From positions 1-47,765 of the forward strand of contig CAIRSA010000522.1 in assembly GCA_903881085.1 (NCBI GenBank): a stretch of DNA of 47,765 nucleotides. Reading direction: 5' to 3'. A model generated the notes under the pieces. The model had not been told where the DNA came from. It saw only the letters and a program-made list of their open reading frames with translations, and did not search any database. Of this stretch, positions 1 to 11,331 are shown piece after piece (positions within the stretch are counted from its first letter, which is position 1; every line of letters begins with the position of its first letter). The position numbers and the translations under genes were made by a program. The stretch is from an uncultured Acidobacteriia bacterium (lineage in GTDB: Bacteria > Acidobacteriota > Terriglobia > Bryobacterales > Bryobacteraceae).

Positions 1-3249
<3,249 letters not shown>

Positions 3250-3337
3250 TTCGCCTCTCAGTATCAGCCCACTGGAAGCTCAAACGGGCCCGCGGGGCAG
3301 TTCGCAAGCGGATAAGACGAACACTCGTCCAGGCACT

Positions 3338-3889
3338 TCAAGACCAGTAATTACGATCCAGACTGCGCTACTGCACCGCCTCGGCCACGTGCTTCGACGT
3401 AACGGCATCGCGGCTATCCCTATCCGCAATCGTCCGCGAAACCTTGAGAATCCGGACATGTGCACTCGCTGAAAGTCCCATCCGCCGAACTGCCATTTCG
3501 AACGTCCACTCGCCCGCATCATCCAGCGCAGTGAGCTTGCGCAACGTCTAGGGTGGCAGATGTGCATTGTAATACCCGAGCGCCTGCTGCCGTGCCCGTG
3601 CCCGCGCCCGCGCCCGCAGCACACGCTCGTGCATCTGATCGGAAGTCACGCCTTCCTCATTCCCGCGCAGCTCCCGATAAGGAACAGCCGGGACTTCGAT
3701 GTGCAGATCGATGGGGTCAAGCACCGGCCCGGAGATCTTGCCAAGATATCGCTGAATAATCGCCGGCGTGCAGCGGCACTCATTCATGGTATCGCCGTAG
3801 AAGCCGCACGGACAGGGGCTGGGGCGAGACGAAAAGGCGGTGGAAGCCGCCAGGACGCGGGAATATTTGCCGGGAACCATCCAGGGCAA
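3338..3889 (-). pseudogene. Remnant of ComM/YifB Mg-chelatase-like AAA ATPase
   Basis: On the minus strand the translation carries the hallmark SPCPCGFYGD, a cysteine pair ending in CRCTP, then YLGKISGPVLDPIDLHIEVP. After an in-frame TAG at 3548-3550 the same frame continues with GLSASAHVRILKVSRTIAD and HVAEAVQYRSLDRNYWS before the natural stop at 3338-3340. These are the C-terminal third of ComM (YifB), an ATPase that aids branch migration in natural transformation. The Walker A/B half is absent upstream, and the segment just before the PCPCG motif appears shortened. One nonsense codon plus loss of the N-terminus makes this a relic. The flanking DNA (3890-4260) shows no recognisable remainder of the gene. 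Confidence 0.85.
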
Positions 3890-3945
3890 ACTCGTAGCAA
3901 TGGCCGTGTCGGCCGCTGTCTCGTTCCATCTCCATCAGGCCGGCA

Positions 3946-4141
3946 CCTGGCAAGTCAGACGTGTTGCCTTTACAGTTACTCCCGTTGGAGGCAAGCCGAC
4001 GACCCAGATTATCGAGAAGCCTGTGATTAAGCAGTAAGTAGCTCACGCGCCGTGCTCTGGCCCCAGAGGCTCGGTGGAATTTACGCACCGCCGCTCAACC
4101 AGCTATAACATCCTGGCGTTTCCAGCCTGGCAAGTCAGACG
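3946..4141. repeat. Pair of 16-bp direct repeats, 180 bp apart
   Basis: The 16-mer cctggcaagtcagacg occurs at 3946-3961 and again at 4126-4141. The DNA between them has no convincing gene. The pair sits between the ComM and TonB remnants and may mark a past insertion, deletion or duplication. Confidence 0.5.
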
Positions 4142-4260
4142 GCCCATTGTGCGCTGCCCTGGCACGCTGGGAACTGCACTGCGATGGGCCTGAACCGATG
4201 CCAGAGCCTGAACCCACACTGAGCAAGTTTGAAAGCAGAGACCAGCGCCCGCAGTAATGA

Positions 4261-4464
4261 CGCAAAGAGGAGCCAAGATATTCCACAGAGGCGCTGCAGG
4301 CAAAATACCAAACTACGGTCACATTACAGCAAGTGGTTGATAAAACCGGCCATGCCACAAACTTAGTGATCAAGCGACTGGTGGGCATGGGACTCGACTC
4401 AAAGGCGATGAAAGCCTGGCGATTCCGTCCCAGCATCAGGGCCTGGAAATGGAAATTCAATTGA
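4261..4464 (+). pseudogene. Orphan TonB C-terminal domain fragment
   Basis: The plus-strand frame reads EPRYSTEALQAKYQ, then VTLQQVVDKTGHATNLVIKR, then GMGLDSKAMKAWRFRP. This is the pattern of the TonB energy-transducer C-terminal domain (PF03544), with the usual GxGLDxKAxxAxxxWRFRP signature. An in-frame TGA at 4258-4260 immediately precedes it, and no transmembrane or proline-rich part is found upstream, so only the receptor-binding domain survives. Its last codons (RAWKWKFN) run into the dispersed palindromic repeat starting at 4439, and the frame stops at 4462-4464. Family assignment rests on motif reading only. Confidence 0.7.
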
Positions 4465-4555
4465 TCCCGAAGAACCGCGTTCTAACGTGCGCGGCTCGGT
4501 TAGCAGCAGGCAACCATTAACCGAGCCTCGCACGTTAGTAAGCGGTTTTGGCTCA
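4439..4555. repeat. Dispersed palindromic (REP/MITE-like) repeat, copy 1
   Basis: These 117 bases match 47649-47765 closely, with scattered substitutions and compensating single-base indels. The core is an imperfect hairpin: a left arm with taacgtgcgcggctcggtta, a loop near gcagcaggcaaccat, and a right arm taaccgagcctcgcacgtta. The shared block starts upstream of the hairpin at gggcc and continues past it through agcggttttggctca. It begins inside the TonB remnant and ends about 35 bp before the end of the convergent coaA gene. Non-autonomous REP- or MITE-like behaviour is inferred. Confidence 0.85.
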
Positions 4556-4588
4556 TGCTATTTTCCTTCGAGGTCAGGATGTCTGAAT

Positions 4589-5560
4589 CTACATACTGCG
4601 CAAACGGATCTCTTCCACGCGATGATGTTCGCTCTTGCGCAGCACCAGCCGCGCACGTTCGCGCGTGGGGCGGATGTTGTCCTTCAGATTCGGCCCGTTG
4701 ATCTCGCGCCAGATGGAGTGTGCCAGTTCGGCCGCCTCAGGCCGGCTCAGATGTGAGTAGCGGTGGAAGTATGAGTCGGGGTTGGTGAAAACAGTTTCGC
4801 GAAATTTGAGGAAGCGCGAGACATACCAGCTTTCGATGAGATCCTCATCGGCATCAATGTAGACCGAAAAATCGAAGAAGTCGCTGACGAACATCAACGG
4901 CTCATCTCCGCTCTGACGCGCGCTGCTGGTCTGCAACACGTTCAACCCCTCGACTATCAGGATGTCGGGCTGGCGGACGGTCTTCACCTCGCCTTCGACA
5001 ATGTCATAGCTCAAGTGCGAATAGATCGGCGCATGCACCTCTTTCTGGCCGCGTTTTACCTGCGCCAGAAAACGGACTAACGCGCGCCTGTCGTAGCTTT
5101 CCGGAAAGCCTTTGCGCCGCATCAGGCCTCGTTCTTCGAGTACGCGAGTGGGCAGCAGAAAGCCGTCTGTGGTGACCAGGTCAACCTTCGGATGATCCGG
5201 CCAGCGCGAAAGCAGCGCCTGCATCACGCGCGAAATGGTGCTCTTGCCGACTGCCACGGAGCCGGCGATGCCGATGACGTAGGGAATCTTTTTAGGCAGG
5301 TTGCCGAGAAACGTGTCAGTGGCTTTGTGCAGCGATTGCACGGCGCTGACGTTGAGATTCAAGAAGCGCGATAGGGGCAGATAGATGTCCTCCACCTCTT
5401 CGAGCGAAATGGCTTCGTTCATGCCGCGTAGGGTGACCAGGTCGCTCTCGGTTAATGGCAGCGGCGTGAAGGCGCGAAGTCTGGCCCATTCTTCGCGATT
5501 GAAGCGCAGATAGCCGAGTTGTTCGCCCAAGCCGGAAATGGCGGGCAGCGGAGCGGTCAT
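4589..5560 (-). CDS. coaA: Type I pantothenate kinase
   Basis: Cytosolic kinase that phosphorylates pantothenate with ATP, the first and usually rate-limiting step of coenzyme A synthesis. The 323-residue length is normal for bacterial type I CoaA. The P-loop GSVAVGKS is at residues 100-107, followed by the family segment VDLVTTDGFLLP, RKGFPESYD and DILIVEGLNVLQ. The N-terminal part (about 1-85) with FNREEWARLR is also typical. It stands alone between decayed DNA and a toxin-antitoxin pair, so it is probably transcribed from its own promoter. In the family, activity is feedback-inhibited by CoA; nothing in the sequence shows transcriptional control. Confidence 0.95.
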   Translation of the reverse strand: MTAPLPAISGLGEQLGYLRFNREEWARLRAFTPLPLTESDLVTLRGMNEAISLEEVEDIYLPLSRFLNLNVSAVQSLHKATDTFLGNLPKKIPYVIGIAGSVAVGKSTISRVMQALLSRWPDHPKVDLVTTDGFLLPTRVLEERGLMRRKGFPESYDRRALVRFLAQVKRGQKEVHAPIYSHLSYDIVEGEVKTVRQPDILIVEGLNVLQTSSARQSGDEPLMFVSDFFDFSVYIDADEDLIESWYVSRFLKFRETVFTNPDSYFHRYSHLSRPEAAELAHSIWREINGPNLKDNIRPTRERARLVLRKSEHHRVEEIRLRSM

Positions 5561-5939
5561 ACCTGAAAATACCAGAATTCGGGGGGCGAGCGTGTGGTTC
5601 TAGAGAAAATCAACGAATCCATTCTTGCGCAATCGCTCGCGCTGGATATGCAGAAATGGCTTCGCCTGAAAGATGCGACAACCGGCCTGGTCAAGTTCTC
5701 GAAGTGCGGAAAGAGATTCCGCCAGTTTTTCGTTCGCTGAGGGCATCAACCAACTTGAGCTTCGTTTCGGATGTGTACAAGTATTCCGTGCTTTACCCTT
5801 GCAAGTCTGCGATGTCGTGTCATTCCCGGCAAGGAAGCCGGACAAGTCCAAGCCAATCGTATTGAACGATGCGTGATCGTTCTTCCCAAAGAGACCCGTT
5901 GCATCAAAGGACTGTCGAAAGTTGATGGCGCAGGGCGGA
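5561..5939. other. 379-bp gap, no convincing gene
   Basis: The longest open frame is an 83-codon minus-strand stretch at 5600-5851 with a TTG start and no ribosome-binding site. Its C-terminal half is helix-like (EKLAESLSALRELDQAGCRI) and could be the relic of a toxin or antitoxin reading frame, but I do not recognise it. Small overlapping plus-strand frames have no family features. I see no clear terminator or RNA gene. Confidence 0.4.
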
Positions 5940-6362
5940 TCAGTGAAATCTTTTCAATTCCCGAAACGGATTATAAATACGAACTCCAAAAATGAGTTGG
6001 CCGTGATTCAAGTCTTCCGTGTAAACAATTCGAGCTCCAGACTCAGCGGCAGCGACCACAATCAAGGCATCCCAAAATGTGATCTTTGATTGGCTGACCA
6101 AAATCGCAGCCTTCCGTATTGCCTGATAATCAGTGGTTTGAATTGGCCAAGCCGATAGATCGTCCAGTATGGACAAGACTTCCGAACTGGAACAGACAGG
6201 TTTCACTTTTACAGTGAGGGCATAGAAAAGCTCATTGAGAACCTGAGTGCTTAACCGAAGCCAGCCCTCAAGCATTAACCGCTTGAGAAGTTCCCTCGCT
6301 ATGGGAGTCTCTGGACGAGGAGCTTTCTGAAAAGCGTATATAAACACATTGGTGTCAACCAA
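5940..6362 (-). CDS. PIN-domain toxin (VapC-like)
   Basis: Predicted magnesium-dependent ribonuclease toxin of a type II toxin-antitoxin pair. The N-terminus LVDTNVFIYAF holds the first PIN aspartate, E44 sits in STQVLNELFYAL, and the C-terminal acidic residues are in TFWDALIVVAAAESG and VYTEDLNHG. At 140 residues it is full length. The only in-frame start is TTG at 6362, without a Shine-Dalgarno sequence. An ATG overlapping the antitoxin stop (ATGA, at 6384) is out of frame with the PIN domain, so either a TTG start is used or the 5' end carries an indel. It lies 13 bp after the antitoxin gene, consistent with an operon. Confidence 0.85.
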   Translation of the reverse strand: MVDTNVFIYAFQKAPRPETPIARELLKRLMLEGWLRLSTQVLNELFYALTVKVKPVCSSSEVLSILDDLSAWPIQTTDYQAIRKAAILVSQSKITFWDALIVVAAAESGARIVYTEDLNHGQLIFGVRIYNPFRELKRFH

Positions 6363-6375
6363 TGCTGGTTAAGCG

Positions 6376-6615
6376 TCATCGATCGTAAAGCTCATCTCGT
6401 TTCCAGTTTATATCGACTGTATCAAAAAGGCCCTTCTCCATCGATTGACTGAGCCGCTCATAGGCTATTTGCCTTTTTGACTGCTTCAAGAGCCTGTCGA
6501 GGCATTCGCACACCAATTGATCGAGGGTAGTTCCCTTTTCCCGCGCAAGATCCGAAGCTGATCGCAATAAAATCTCGTCGATTTTTATGGTTAGGTGCTG
6601 CTCCAAATGCTCCAT
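6376..6615 (-). CDS. Antitoxin partner of the PIN toxin
   Basis: A 79-residue protein read from the ATG at 6615, giving MEHLEQHLTIKIDEILLRSA; the TTG-type extension further upstream is less likely. The N-terminus resembles a short ribbon-helix-helix (TIKIDEILLRSASDLAREKG, then TLDQLVCECLDRLL), which would bind its own promoter. The C-terminus (EKGLFDTVDINWKRDELYDR) is the sort of tail that blocks the PIN active site. It sits directly upstream of the toxin with a 13-bp gap. The role is inferred from position, size and fold pattern; autoregulation is expected for the family but no operator was identified. Confidence 0.75.
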   Translation of the reverse strand: MEHLEQHLTIKIDEILLRSASDLAREKGTTLDQLVCECLDRLLKQSKRQIAYERLSQSMEKGLFDTVDINWKRDELYDR

Positions 6616-6644
6616 ATCACGAGTCGAACACGGGGCCAACACGC

Positions 6645-6956
6645 CTAAGCCCCAAACAGCGTCGACTTCAAGAATTGAAACAGCTCCATCAGCGCGATAT
6701 AAATATTCACCACGCCAAGCCCTGAAATACCGCCGCGCACATAGGCGTTATCCCAGTAGCCATGGTAATCCGGATAATAATAGGCAAAGAAATTCGTATC
6801 CCAGCCGCTCATCCATGGATAAACCAGCAGAAAGACGCCAATCTCAAAGCAGAAGATCACCCACACCAGACCCACCATGCTGCGAATGAATCCGCGGCGG
6901 GGAGGCTCGGCGGGCGTGTCGGCGGCGATGATATGCTCTTCCGGTTCGGGAGTCAC
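6645..6956 (-). CDS. Small two-helix membrane protein
   Basis: A 103-residue protein of unknown function. An acidic, proline-rich N-terminus (about 1-20) is followed by a first hydrophobic helix (about 24-47, VGLVWVIFCFEIGVFLLVYP). A tyrosine/aspartate-rich loop (FFAYYYPDYHGYWDN) comes next, then a second helix (about 74-98). Its start overlaps the rnhB stop by 4 bp, so it is translationally coupled to the end of the ribosomal/SRP operon. The aromatic loop would lie outside the cytoplasm if both termini are inside. I do not recognise a family. Confidence 0.7.
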   Translation of the reverse strand: MTPEPEEHIIAADTPAEPPRRGFIRSMVGLVWVIFCFEIGVFLLVYPWMSGWDTNFFAYYYPDYHGYWDNAYVRGGISGLGVVNIYIALMELFQFLKSTLFGA

Positions 6957-7609
6957 GCGGTTAACGCTGCTCCTTCAAATGATAGTGATTGTTGATGAAA
7001 GCTGGATGGCAGAAACCGGCTCACCGGCGCATAACTAAAACGGTGTAGAGGCGTAGGTCCGTTGGCTTCCAAAGCCCGGAGGTGCTCCGGAGCGCCGTAG
7101 CCTTTGTGCCGTGCAAGACCATATTGCGGATAGACAGCGTCCCATTGCTGCATGCAATCATCGCGATGAACCTTGGCGATGATGGATGCGGCGGCAATGG
7201 CGCGGGAACGGGCGTCGCCTTTGATAAGACTCTCCTGTGCAAGGTCCAGATCGATGCGCATGGCGTCGACCAACAGATAATCGGGCTTGACCGGCAGGGC
7301 CTCAATCGCGCGCTTCATCGCCAGCCGCGAGGCCTGGTAGATATTGATGCGATCGATTTCAGCGGCATCGGCAGCCCCGGTTGCCCAGGCTACCGATCTC
7401 TCTTTGATTTGGGCGGCAAGTTCTTGGCGAGTTTCAGCCGTCAGCTGCTTGCTGTCGTTGAGGCCGCGGATGGGACGATTCGGATCGAGTATCACAGCGG
7501 CAGCGACGACGCTGCCGAAGAGCGCACCACGTCCCGCCTCATCCACGCCTGCCACAGCCAGATAGCCGAGCTTCCGTGCTTCGTTTTCGAAACTGCTCGA
7601 GCATCGCAA
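6953..7609 (-). CDS. rnhB: Ribonuclease HII
   Basis: Cytosolic endonuclease that cleaves RNA in RNA-DNA hybrids and removes misincorporated ribonucleotides. The 218 residues carry the expected acidic tetrad: D23 and E24 in GVDEAGRGALFGSV, D115 in YLLVDAMRI, and D132 in KGDARSRAIAAASIIAKV. The usual GRGPL is GRGAL here, a mild deviation. The start is TTG at 7609, supported by a GGGGAGG ribosome-binding site 7-8 bases upstream; a nearby ATG is out of frame. It lies 25 bp after rplS and overlaps the next gene by 4 bp. Confidence 0.93.
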   Translation of the reverse strand: MRCSSSFENEARKLGYLAVAGVDEAGRGALFGSVVAAAVILDPNRPIRGLNDSKQLTAETRQELAAQIKERSVAWATGAADAAEIDRINIYQASRLAMKRAIEALPVKPDYLLVDAMRIDLDLAQESLIKGDARSRAIAAASIIAKVHRDDCMQQWDAVYPQYGLARHKGYGAPEHLRALEANGPTPLHRFSYAPVSRFLPSSFHQQSLSFEGAALTA

Positions 7610-7634
7610 GAACTTGCCTCCCCAGGGATGCTTG

Positions 7635-7982
7635 TTAGACGCGTTCTTTCAAGCGGGCAGCCTTGCCCTTCAGGGCGCGGAGGTAATACAGTTTAGCGCG
7701 GCGGACGCGACCGGTGCGGACCATGTCGATGTGATCGATCACGGGCGCGTTCAACGGGAAGATGCGCTCCACGCCGGTGCCGAAGCTGACCTTGCGCACG
7801 GTGATGGTTTCGCCCATACCGGTGTTCTTGCGGGCAATCACGGTGCCTTCAAAAACCTGGAGGCGTTCTTTGTCGCCTTCCTTGATTTTTACGTGAACTT
7901 TAATGGTGTCACCGGCGCGGAATTCCGGAATGTCGGTCCGCAAGCCTTTGTTTACTACCTTCGCCAATACTGCGTTTGTCAT
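7635..7982 (-). CDS. rplS: 50S ribosomal protein L19
   Basis: Protein of the large subunit at the 30S-50S interface. The 115-residue length and the segments FRAGDTIKVHVKIKEGDKER, LQVFEGTVIARKN and FPLNAPVIDHIDMVRTGRVR are characteristic. A GAGG ribosome-binding site precedes the ATG. It follows trmD by 86 bp, the standard order in the rpsP-rimM-trmD-rplS operon. Confidence 0.97.
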   Translation of the reverse strand: MTNAVLAKVVNKGLRTDIPEFRAGDTIKVHVKIKEGDKERLQVFEGTVIARKNTGMGETITVRKVSFGTGVERIFPLNAPVIDHIDMVRTGRVRRAKLYYLRALKGKAARLKERV

Positions 7983-8068
7983 GACTATATCCTCAATCTA
8001 AAATCTTGCCAGAAACTTCCTGGGCGAACCCGGGCTCCGCTCCCTTACGGTCGCGACTCGGTTTCAGC

Positions 8069-8767
8069 CTATTGCCCGTTCAGCAGATCCGGCCGCATGC
8101 GCGCTGTTTTTTCCAGCGCCGCCTTCCGCCGCCACCTGCGAATCTCTTCGTGGTTGCCCCCGGCCAGTACATCCGGCACCTTCCATCCGCGAAACTCGGC
8201 GGGCCGTGTATACTGCGGGCAGTCCAAAACTCCCGACGCCTCGGAAAAACTCTCAAACACCGCCGAGGCTTCATTGCCAAGCACGCCTGGAACAAGCCGT
8301 GCCATGCTATCCACAATCACCGCGGCGCCAAGTTCTCCGCCGCTCAAAACAAAATCGCCGATCGAGAGCTCCTCGTCAGCCAAATGCTCGGCTACGCGCT
8401 CATCGACCCCTTCATACCGGCCGCAGATCAACAGCACCTCATCGGCCTCTTCACTCAACCGCCGCGCCGTCACCTGCGTGAATGGCCGCCCTTGCGCCGA
8501 AAGCAGAATCACTTTATTGCGCGCGGACCGCTCCGGCCAGATCGCTTCTACTGCTTCAAACAGCGGCTGAGGCTTCAGCAACATGCCTTCGCCTCCGCCG
8601 AATGGCCGGTCGTCGACCGACTTGTGCCGGTCGTACGTCCAATCGCGCAGGTTGTGAATCCGGATGTCGATCAATCCGGCTTCCTTTGCCTTGGCGACTA
8701 CGCCATGCTCAAATGGCCCCCGAAAGAATTCCGGGAAGATCGTGAGCACGTGAAAAACCATCATCAA
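8069..8767 (-). CDS. trmD: tRNA (guanine-N1)-methyltransferase
   Basis: SPOUT-fold enzyme that methylates G37 next to the anticodon using S-adenosylmethionine, preventing frameshifting. The 232 residues contain the knot motifs LLSAQGRPFTQ, LICGRYEGVDERV and IGDFVLSGGELGAAV, and the N-terminal HVLTIFPEFF. The start overlaps the rimM stop by 4 bp (ATGA), indicating coupling. The C-terminal region with GGNHEEIRRWRR is complete. Confidence 0.97.
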   Translation of the reverse strand: MMMVFHVLTIFPEFFRGPFEHGVVAKAKEAGLIDIRIHNLRDWTYDRHKSVDDRPFGGGEGMLLKPQPLFEAVEAIWPERSARNKVILLSAQGRPFTQVTARRLSEEADEVLLICGRYEGVDERVAEHLADEELSIGDFVLSGGELGAAVIVDSMARLVPGVLGNEASAVFESFSEASGVLDCPQYTRPAEFRGWKVPDVLAGGNHEEIRRWRRKAALEKTARMRPDLLNGQ

Positions 8768-9279
8768 TTCAAATCCAACAAACCTTCGGGCAACTTCACA
8801 CGGATCAGCTTCCCGGGAACATCGATCTCAACGCAGATGCTGCGCGCAAACGGCACCATCAGGCCACCGTCTAATTCCAGTATCCCGCCGCCGCCAAAAT
8901 CGCGCCAGGCGGTCACGACACCGTAATCTTTGCCCGACTCGGCATCCACCATCCGGCAACCCACCAGGTCGTCGTGAAAATACTCGCCTTCGTCAGCGGC
9001 CAGCCGCTCCGCCTTAGGAATCCGGATCTCCAGACCTTCCAGCGCTTCGGCTTCTGAGATCGAATCGATCCCTTCCAGCTTCACCACCTGGCGGCCCTTG
9101 TGCTCCCAGATCTCTTCGACCGGAAACGTTCCCGCAGGCTCACCCGATGGCTTGAACAATTCCACGGGCCGGTCGCCAATCGCCTCGTCAAGATCATTGA
9201 CAAAACTTTCGGCCATCAATTCGCCGCGGTTGCCCCTGACTTTCGTCAGCCGCGCCAGCGTCAACCAATTGGAATCCAA
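8764..9279 (-). CDS. rimM: Ribosome maturation factor RimM
   Basis: Assembly factor that binds S19 and helps mature the head of the 30S subunit. The 171 residues show an N-terminal beta-barrel (about 1-95; LARLTKVRGNRGELMAE) and a PRC-barrel (about 100-170; EYFHDDLVGCRMVD, then VPFARSICVEID). It starts one base after the khpA stop and overlaps trmD by 4 bp, the canonical arrangement. Confidence 0.95.
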   Translation of the reverse strand: MDSNWLTLARLTKVRGNRGELMAESFVNDLDEAIGDRPVELFKPSGEPAGTFPVEEIWEHKGRQVVKLEGIDSISEAEALEGLEIRIPKAERLAADEGEYFHDDLVGCRMVDAESGKDYGVVTAWRDFGGGGILELDGGLMVPFARSICVEIDVPGKLIRVKLPEGLLDLN

Positions 9280-9280
9280 G

Positions 9281-9520
9281 CTACTCCAGAATCTCCAGCG
9301 TAAAACGCCGGTTTAGTTTCATGCCAGCAGCGCCGAGAAGCGTGCGGATAGACCGCGCAGTGCGGCCCTGTTTCCCGATCACTTTCCCGATGTCGCTGGG
9401 AGCAACCTTCAATTCCAATATTGTGATCTGCTCACCCTGTACTTCGGTGACGACAACTTCCTCTGGGATGTCCACGAGAGCCTTGGCTATCTGTTCAACC
9501 AATTGCTTAATTTCCGTCAT
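9281..9520 (-). CDS. khpA: KH-domain RNA-binding protein KhpA
   Basis: A 79-residue single KH-domain protein with the GxxG loop in SDIGKVIGKQGRTARSIRTL. KhpA proteins (formerly YlqC) bind RNA and, in other bacteria, work with KhpB in cell-size and RNA-related functions. A strong AAGGAGG ribosome-binding site lies upstream of the ATG. It sits between rpsP and rimM, its usual place. Confidence 0.93.
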   Translation of the reverse strand: MTEIKQLVEQIAKALVDIPEEVVVTEVQGEQITILELKVAPSDIGKVIGKQGRTARSIRTLLGAAGMKLNRRFTLEILE

Positions 9521-9585
9521 CTCTCGCGCCTCCTTTCCAATGCGATTTTATCACTGCTTGCGCGACAAACCGCTAGCGTCGCCAA

Positions 9586-9849
9586 TTAAGCGGCGGGAAC
9601 TTCCGCCGGCGCCGGCGCCGGATTGGCCTTAATCAGGCGGGCAACCGTCTGAGACGGCTTTGCGCCGCACTTCACCCAATAGCCGAAACGTTCGTGGTTT
9701 ACCACCACGGTTGCGGGCGAGGTTAGCGGATTGTAATGACCGAGCACTTCCACGTTGCTGGAATTCCGGGCACGTTCCTTATCGATGACGACCACACGGT
9801 AGGTCGGTTTTTTCTTGGCGCCAAAACGCGCCAACCGAATCATTAGCAT
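9586..9849 (-). CDS. rpsP: 30S ribosomal protein S16
   Basis: Small-subunit protein of 87 residues. It starts MLMIRLARFGAKKKPTYRVV and includes the typical YNPLTSPATVVVNHERFGYW and GAKPSQTVARLI. The C-terminal tail is rich in Ala and Pro, common in high-GC species. It lies 26 bp after ffh and heads the ribosomal part of the operon. Confidence 0.96.
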   Translation of the reverse strand: MLMIRLARFGAKKKPTYRVVVIDKERARNSSNVEVLGHYNPLTSPATVVVNHERFGYWVKCGAKPSQTVARLIKANPAPAPAEVPAA

Positions 9850-9875
9850 TTAATACTTACTCCTATTCCAATTTC

Positions 9876-11240
9876 CTAAAATTTCAAATCTTCCAGCGAC
9901 GGGAGCTTAAACCGGCCCATCTTCTTGCCGAGCATGCCGCCCATGCCGCCCGAAAAAGTCTTCATCATCTTACGCGCTGCTGTGTACTGCTTCAGCAGGT
10001 TATTGATATCCTGCGGCGTGGTGCCGCTGCCCATGGCAATGCGCTTGCGGCGCGACCCATTTACCAGCATGTGGTTGGCACGCTCCTTGGGAGTCATCGA
10101 ATCGATGATGGCCACAATGCGCGTCAACTCTTTCTCATCTACTTTGGCGTTCTTCAGTTCCTTCAGCGCGCCAATCTGCGGCATCATACCGAGGATCGAT
10201 TCAAACGAACCGAGTTTGCGCAACTGCTTTAACTGATCGCGGAAATCTTCCAGCGTAAACTCATTGTCCATGAGCTTGCGCTGCATCTCTTCGGCCTGTT
10301 TCTTGTCGACGGACTGCTCCACCTTTTCGATGAAGCTGAGCACGTCGCCCATGCCCAAAATGCGGTTCGCCGCGCGGTCGGGATGGAACGGCTCAAATGC
10401 GTCGAACTTTTCGCCCACGCCGATGAACTTCAGTGGCTGGTCAGTCACCGTGCGGATCGACAATGCCGCGCCACCGCGCGCATCGCCGTCCATTTTTGTT
10501 AGGATCACGCCGGTGATGCCCAGGCGTTTGTGAAACTCTTCGGCGCTCTTCACCGCGTCCTGCCCGGTCATGGCGTCGGCCACGAACAGAATCTCGGTCG
10601 GGTTGAATTCGGCCTTCAGCTCGGACAGTTCCTGCATCAGGTCTTCGTCGATGTGCAGGCGTCCGGCGGTATCGATCAGGATCGTGTCGCGTCCGGTCTG
10701 GATGGCTTCGCGGCGGGCGCTCTTAGCCAATTCCATTGGCTTGGTTTCGCCTTCGACGCCTTCGTAGATCGGAATCTTGATGTCGCGCGCGATCACACTC
10801 AATTGCTTGCGGGCAGCCGGACGGTAAACGTCGACGGATACCATCAGTGGCGTGTGAGCGTTCTTGGAAAGCCAGCGGCTGAGCTTGCCCGTGCTGGTGG
10901 TTTTACCGGAACCCTGCAGGCCGACGATCATGATGACCGTGGGCGGTTCGTTGGCAAAACGCAGTTTCGATTGATGGCTGCCCAGGATGTGAATCAGCTC
11001 GTCATGGACAATCTTAATTACCTGCTGGGCTGGCGAAAAGCTCGCAAGTACTTCTTGCCCAAGGGCTTTCGTCTTTACATTTTCCATCAACTGCTTAACT
11101 ACGCGGAAATGCACGTCGGCCTCTAGCAGCGCCATGCGGATCTCCCGCAAGGCAGCTTCCATGTTTTCGGCCGTTAATTTGCCTTCGCCGCGAAGATTCT
11201 TGAAAACCTTTTGCAGCTTTTCCGATAAGTTCTCAAACAT
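9876..11240 (-). CDS. ffh: Signal recognition particle protein Ffh
   Basis: GTPase of the signal recognition particle, which binds signal sequences through its M domain and 4.5S RNA and delivers ribosomes to FtsY. From the ATG at 11240 (preferred to an upstream GTG at 11264) it has 454 residues. The N domain is followed by the G domain with GLQGSGKTTSTGKL, DVYRPAARKQL, DTAGRLHIDE and TKMDGDARGG. The methionine-rich M domain carries GSGTTPQDINNLLKQY and a Gly/Met-rich tail (FSGGMGGMLGKKMG). It is the first gene of the rpsP-rnhB operon. Confidence 0.97.
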   Translation of the reverse strand: MFENLSEKLQKVFKNLRGEGKLTAENMEAALREIRMALLEADVHFRVVKQLMENVKTKALGQEVLASFSPAQQVIKIVHDELIHILGSHQSKLRFANEPPTVIMIVGLQGSGKTTSTGKLSRWLSKNAHTPLMVSVDVYRPAARKQLSVIARDIKIPIYEGVEGETKPMELAKSARREAIQTGRDTILIDTAGRLHIDEDLMQELSELKAEFNPTEILFVADAMTGQDAVKSAEEFHKRLGITGVILTKMDGDARGGAALSIRTVTDQPLKFIGVGEKFDAFEPFHPDRAANRILGMGDVLSFIEKVEQSVDKKQAEEMQRKLMDNEFTLEDFRDQLKQLRKLGSFESILGMMPQIGALKELKNAKVDEKELTRIVAIIDSMTPKERANHMLVNGSRRKRIAMGSGTTPQDINNLLKQYTAARKMMKTFSGGMGGMLGKKMGRFKLPSLEDLKF

Positions 11241-11331
11241 TTGATTGGAACCGTACTGACACACTACCGCTGATAGGCAGTCTTTTCATTATAGACCAGC
11301 AGCGGTGTGGAGTCCACCGTTTCAATCCGGT

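Noticed and set aside
5600..5851. 83-codon minus-strand frame as a real gene
   Set aside because: TTG start, no ribosome-binding site and no recognisable family; kept only as a note on the gap.
8036..8066. GC-rich block before rplS as a dispersed repeat
   Set aside because: The words look familiar from acidobacterial intergenic DNA, but I found no second copy in this window and no clear hairpin.
10530..11126. 198-codon open frame on the plus strand
   Set aside because: It is opposite the G domain of ffh, which is unmistakable on the minus strand.
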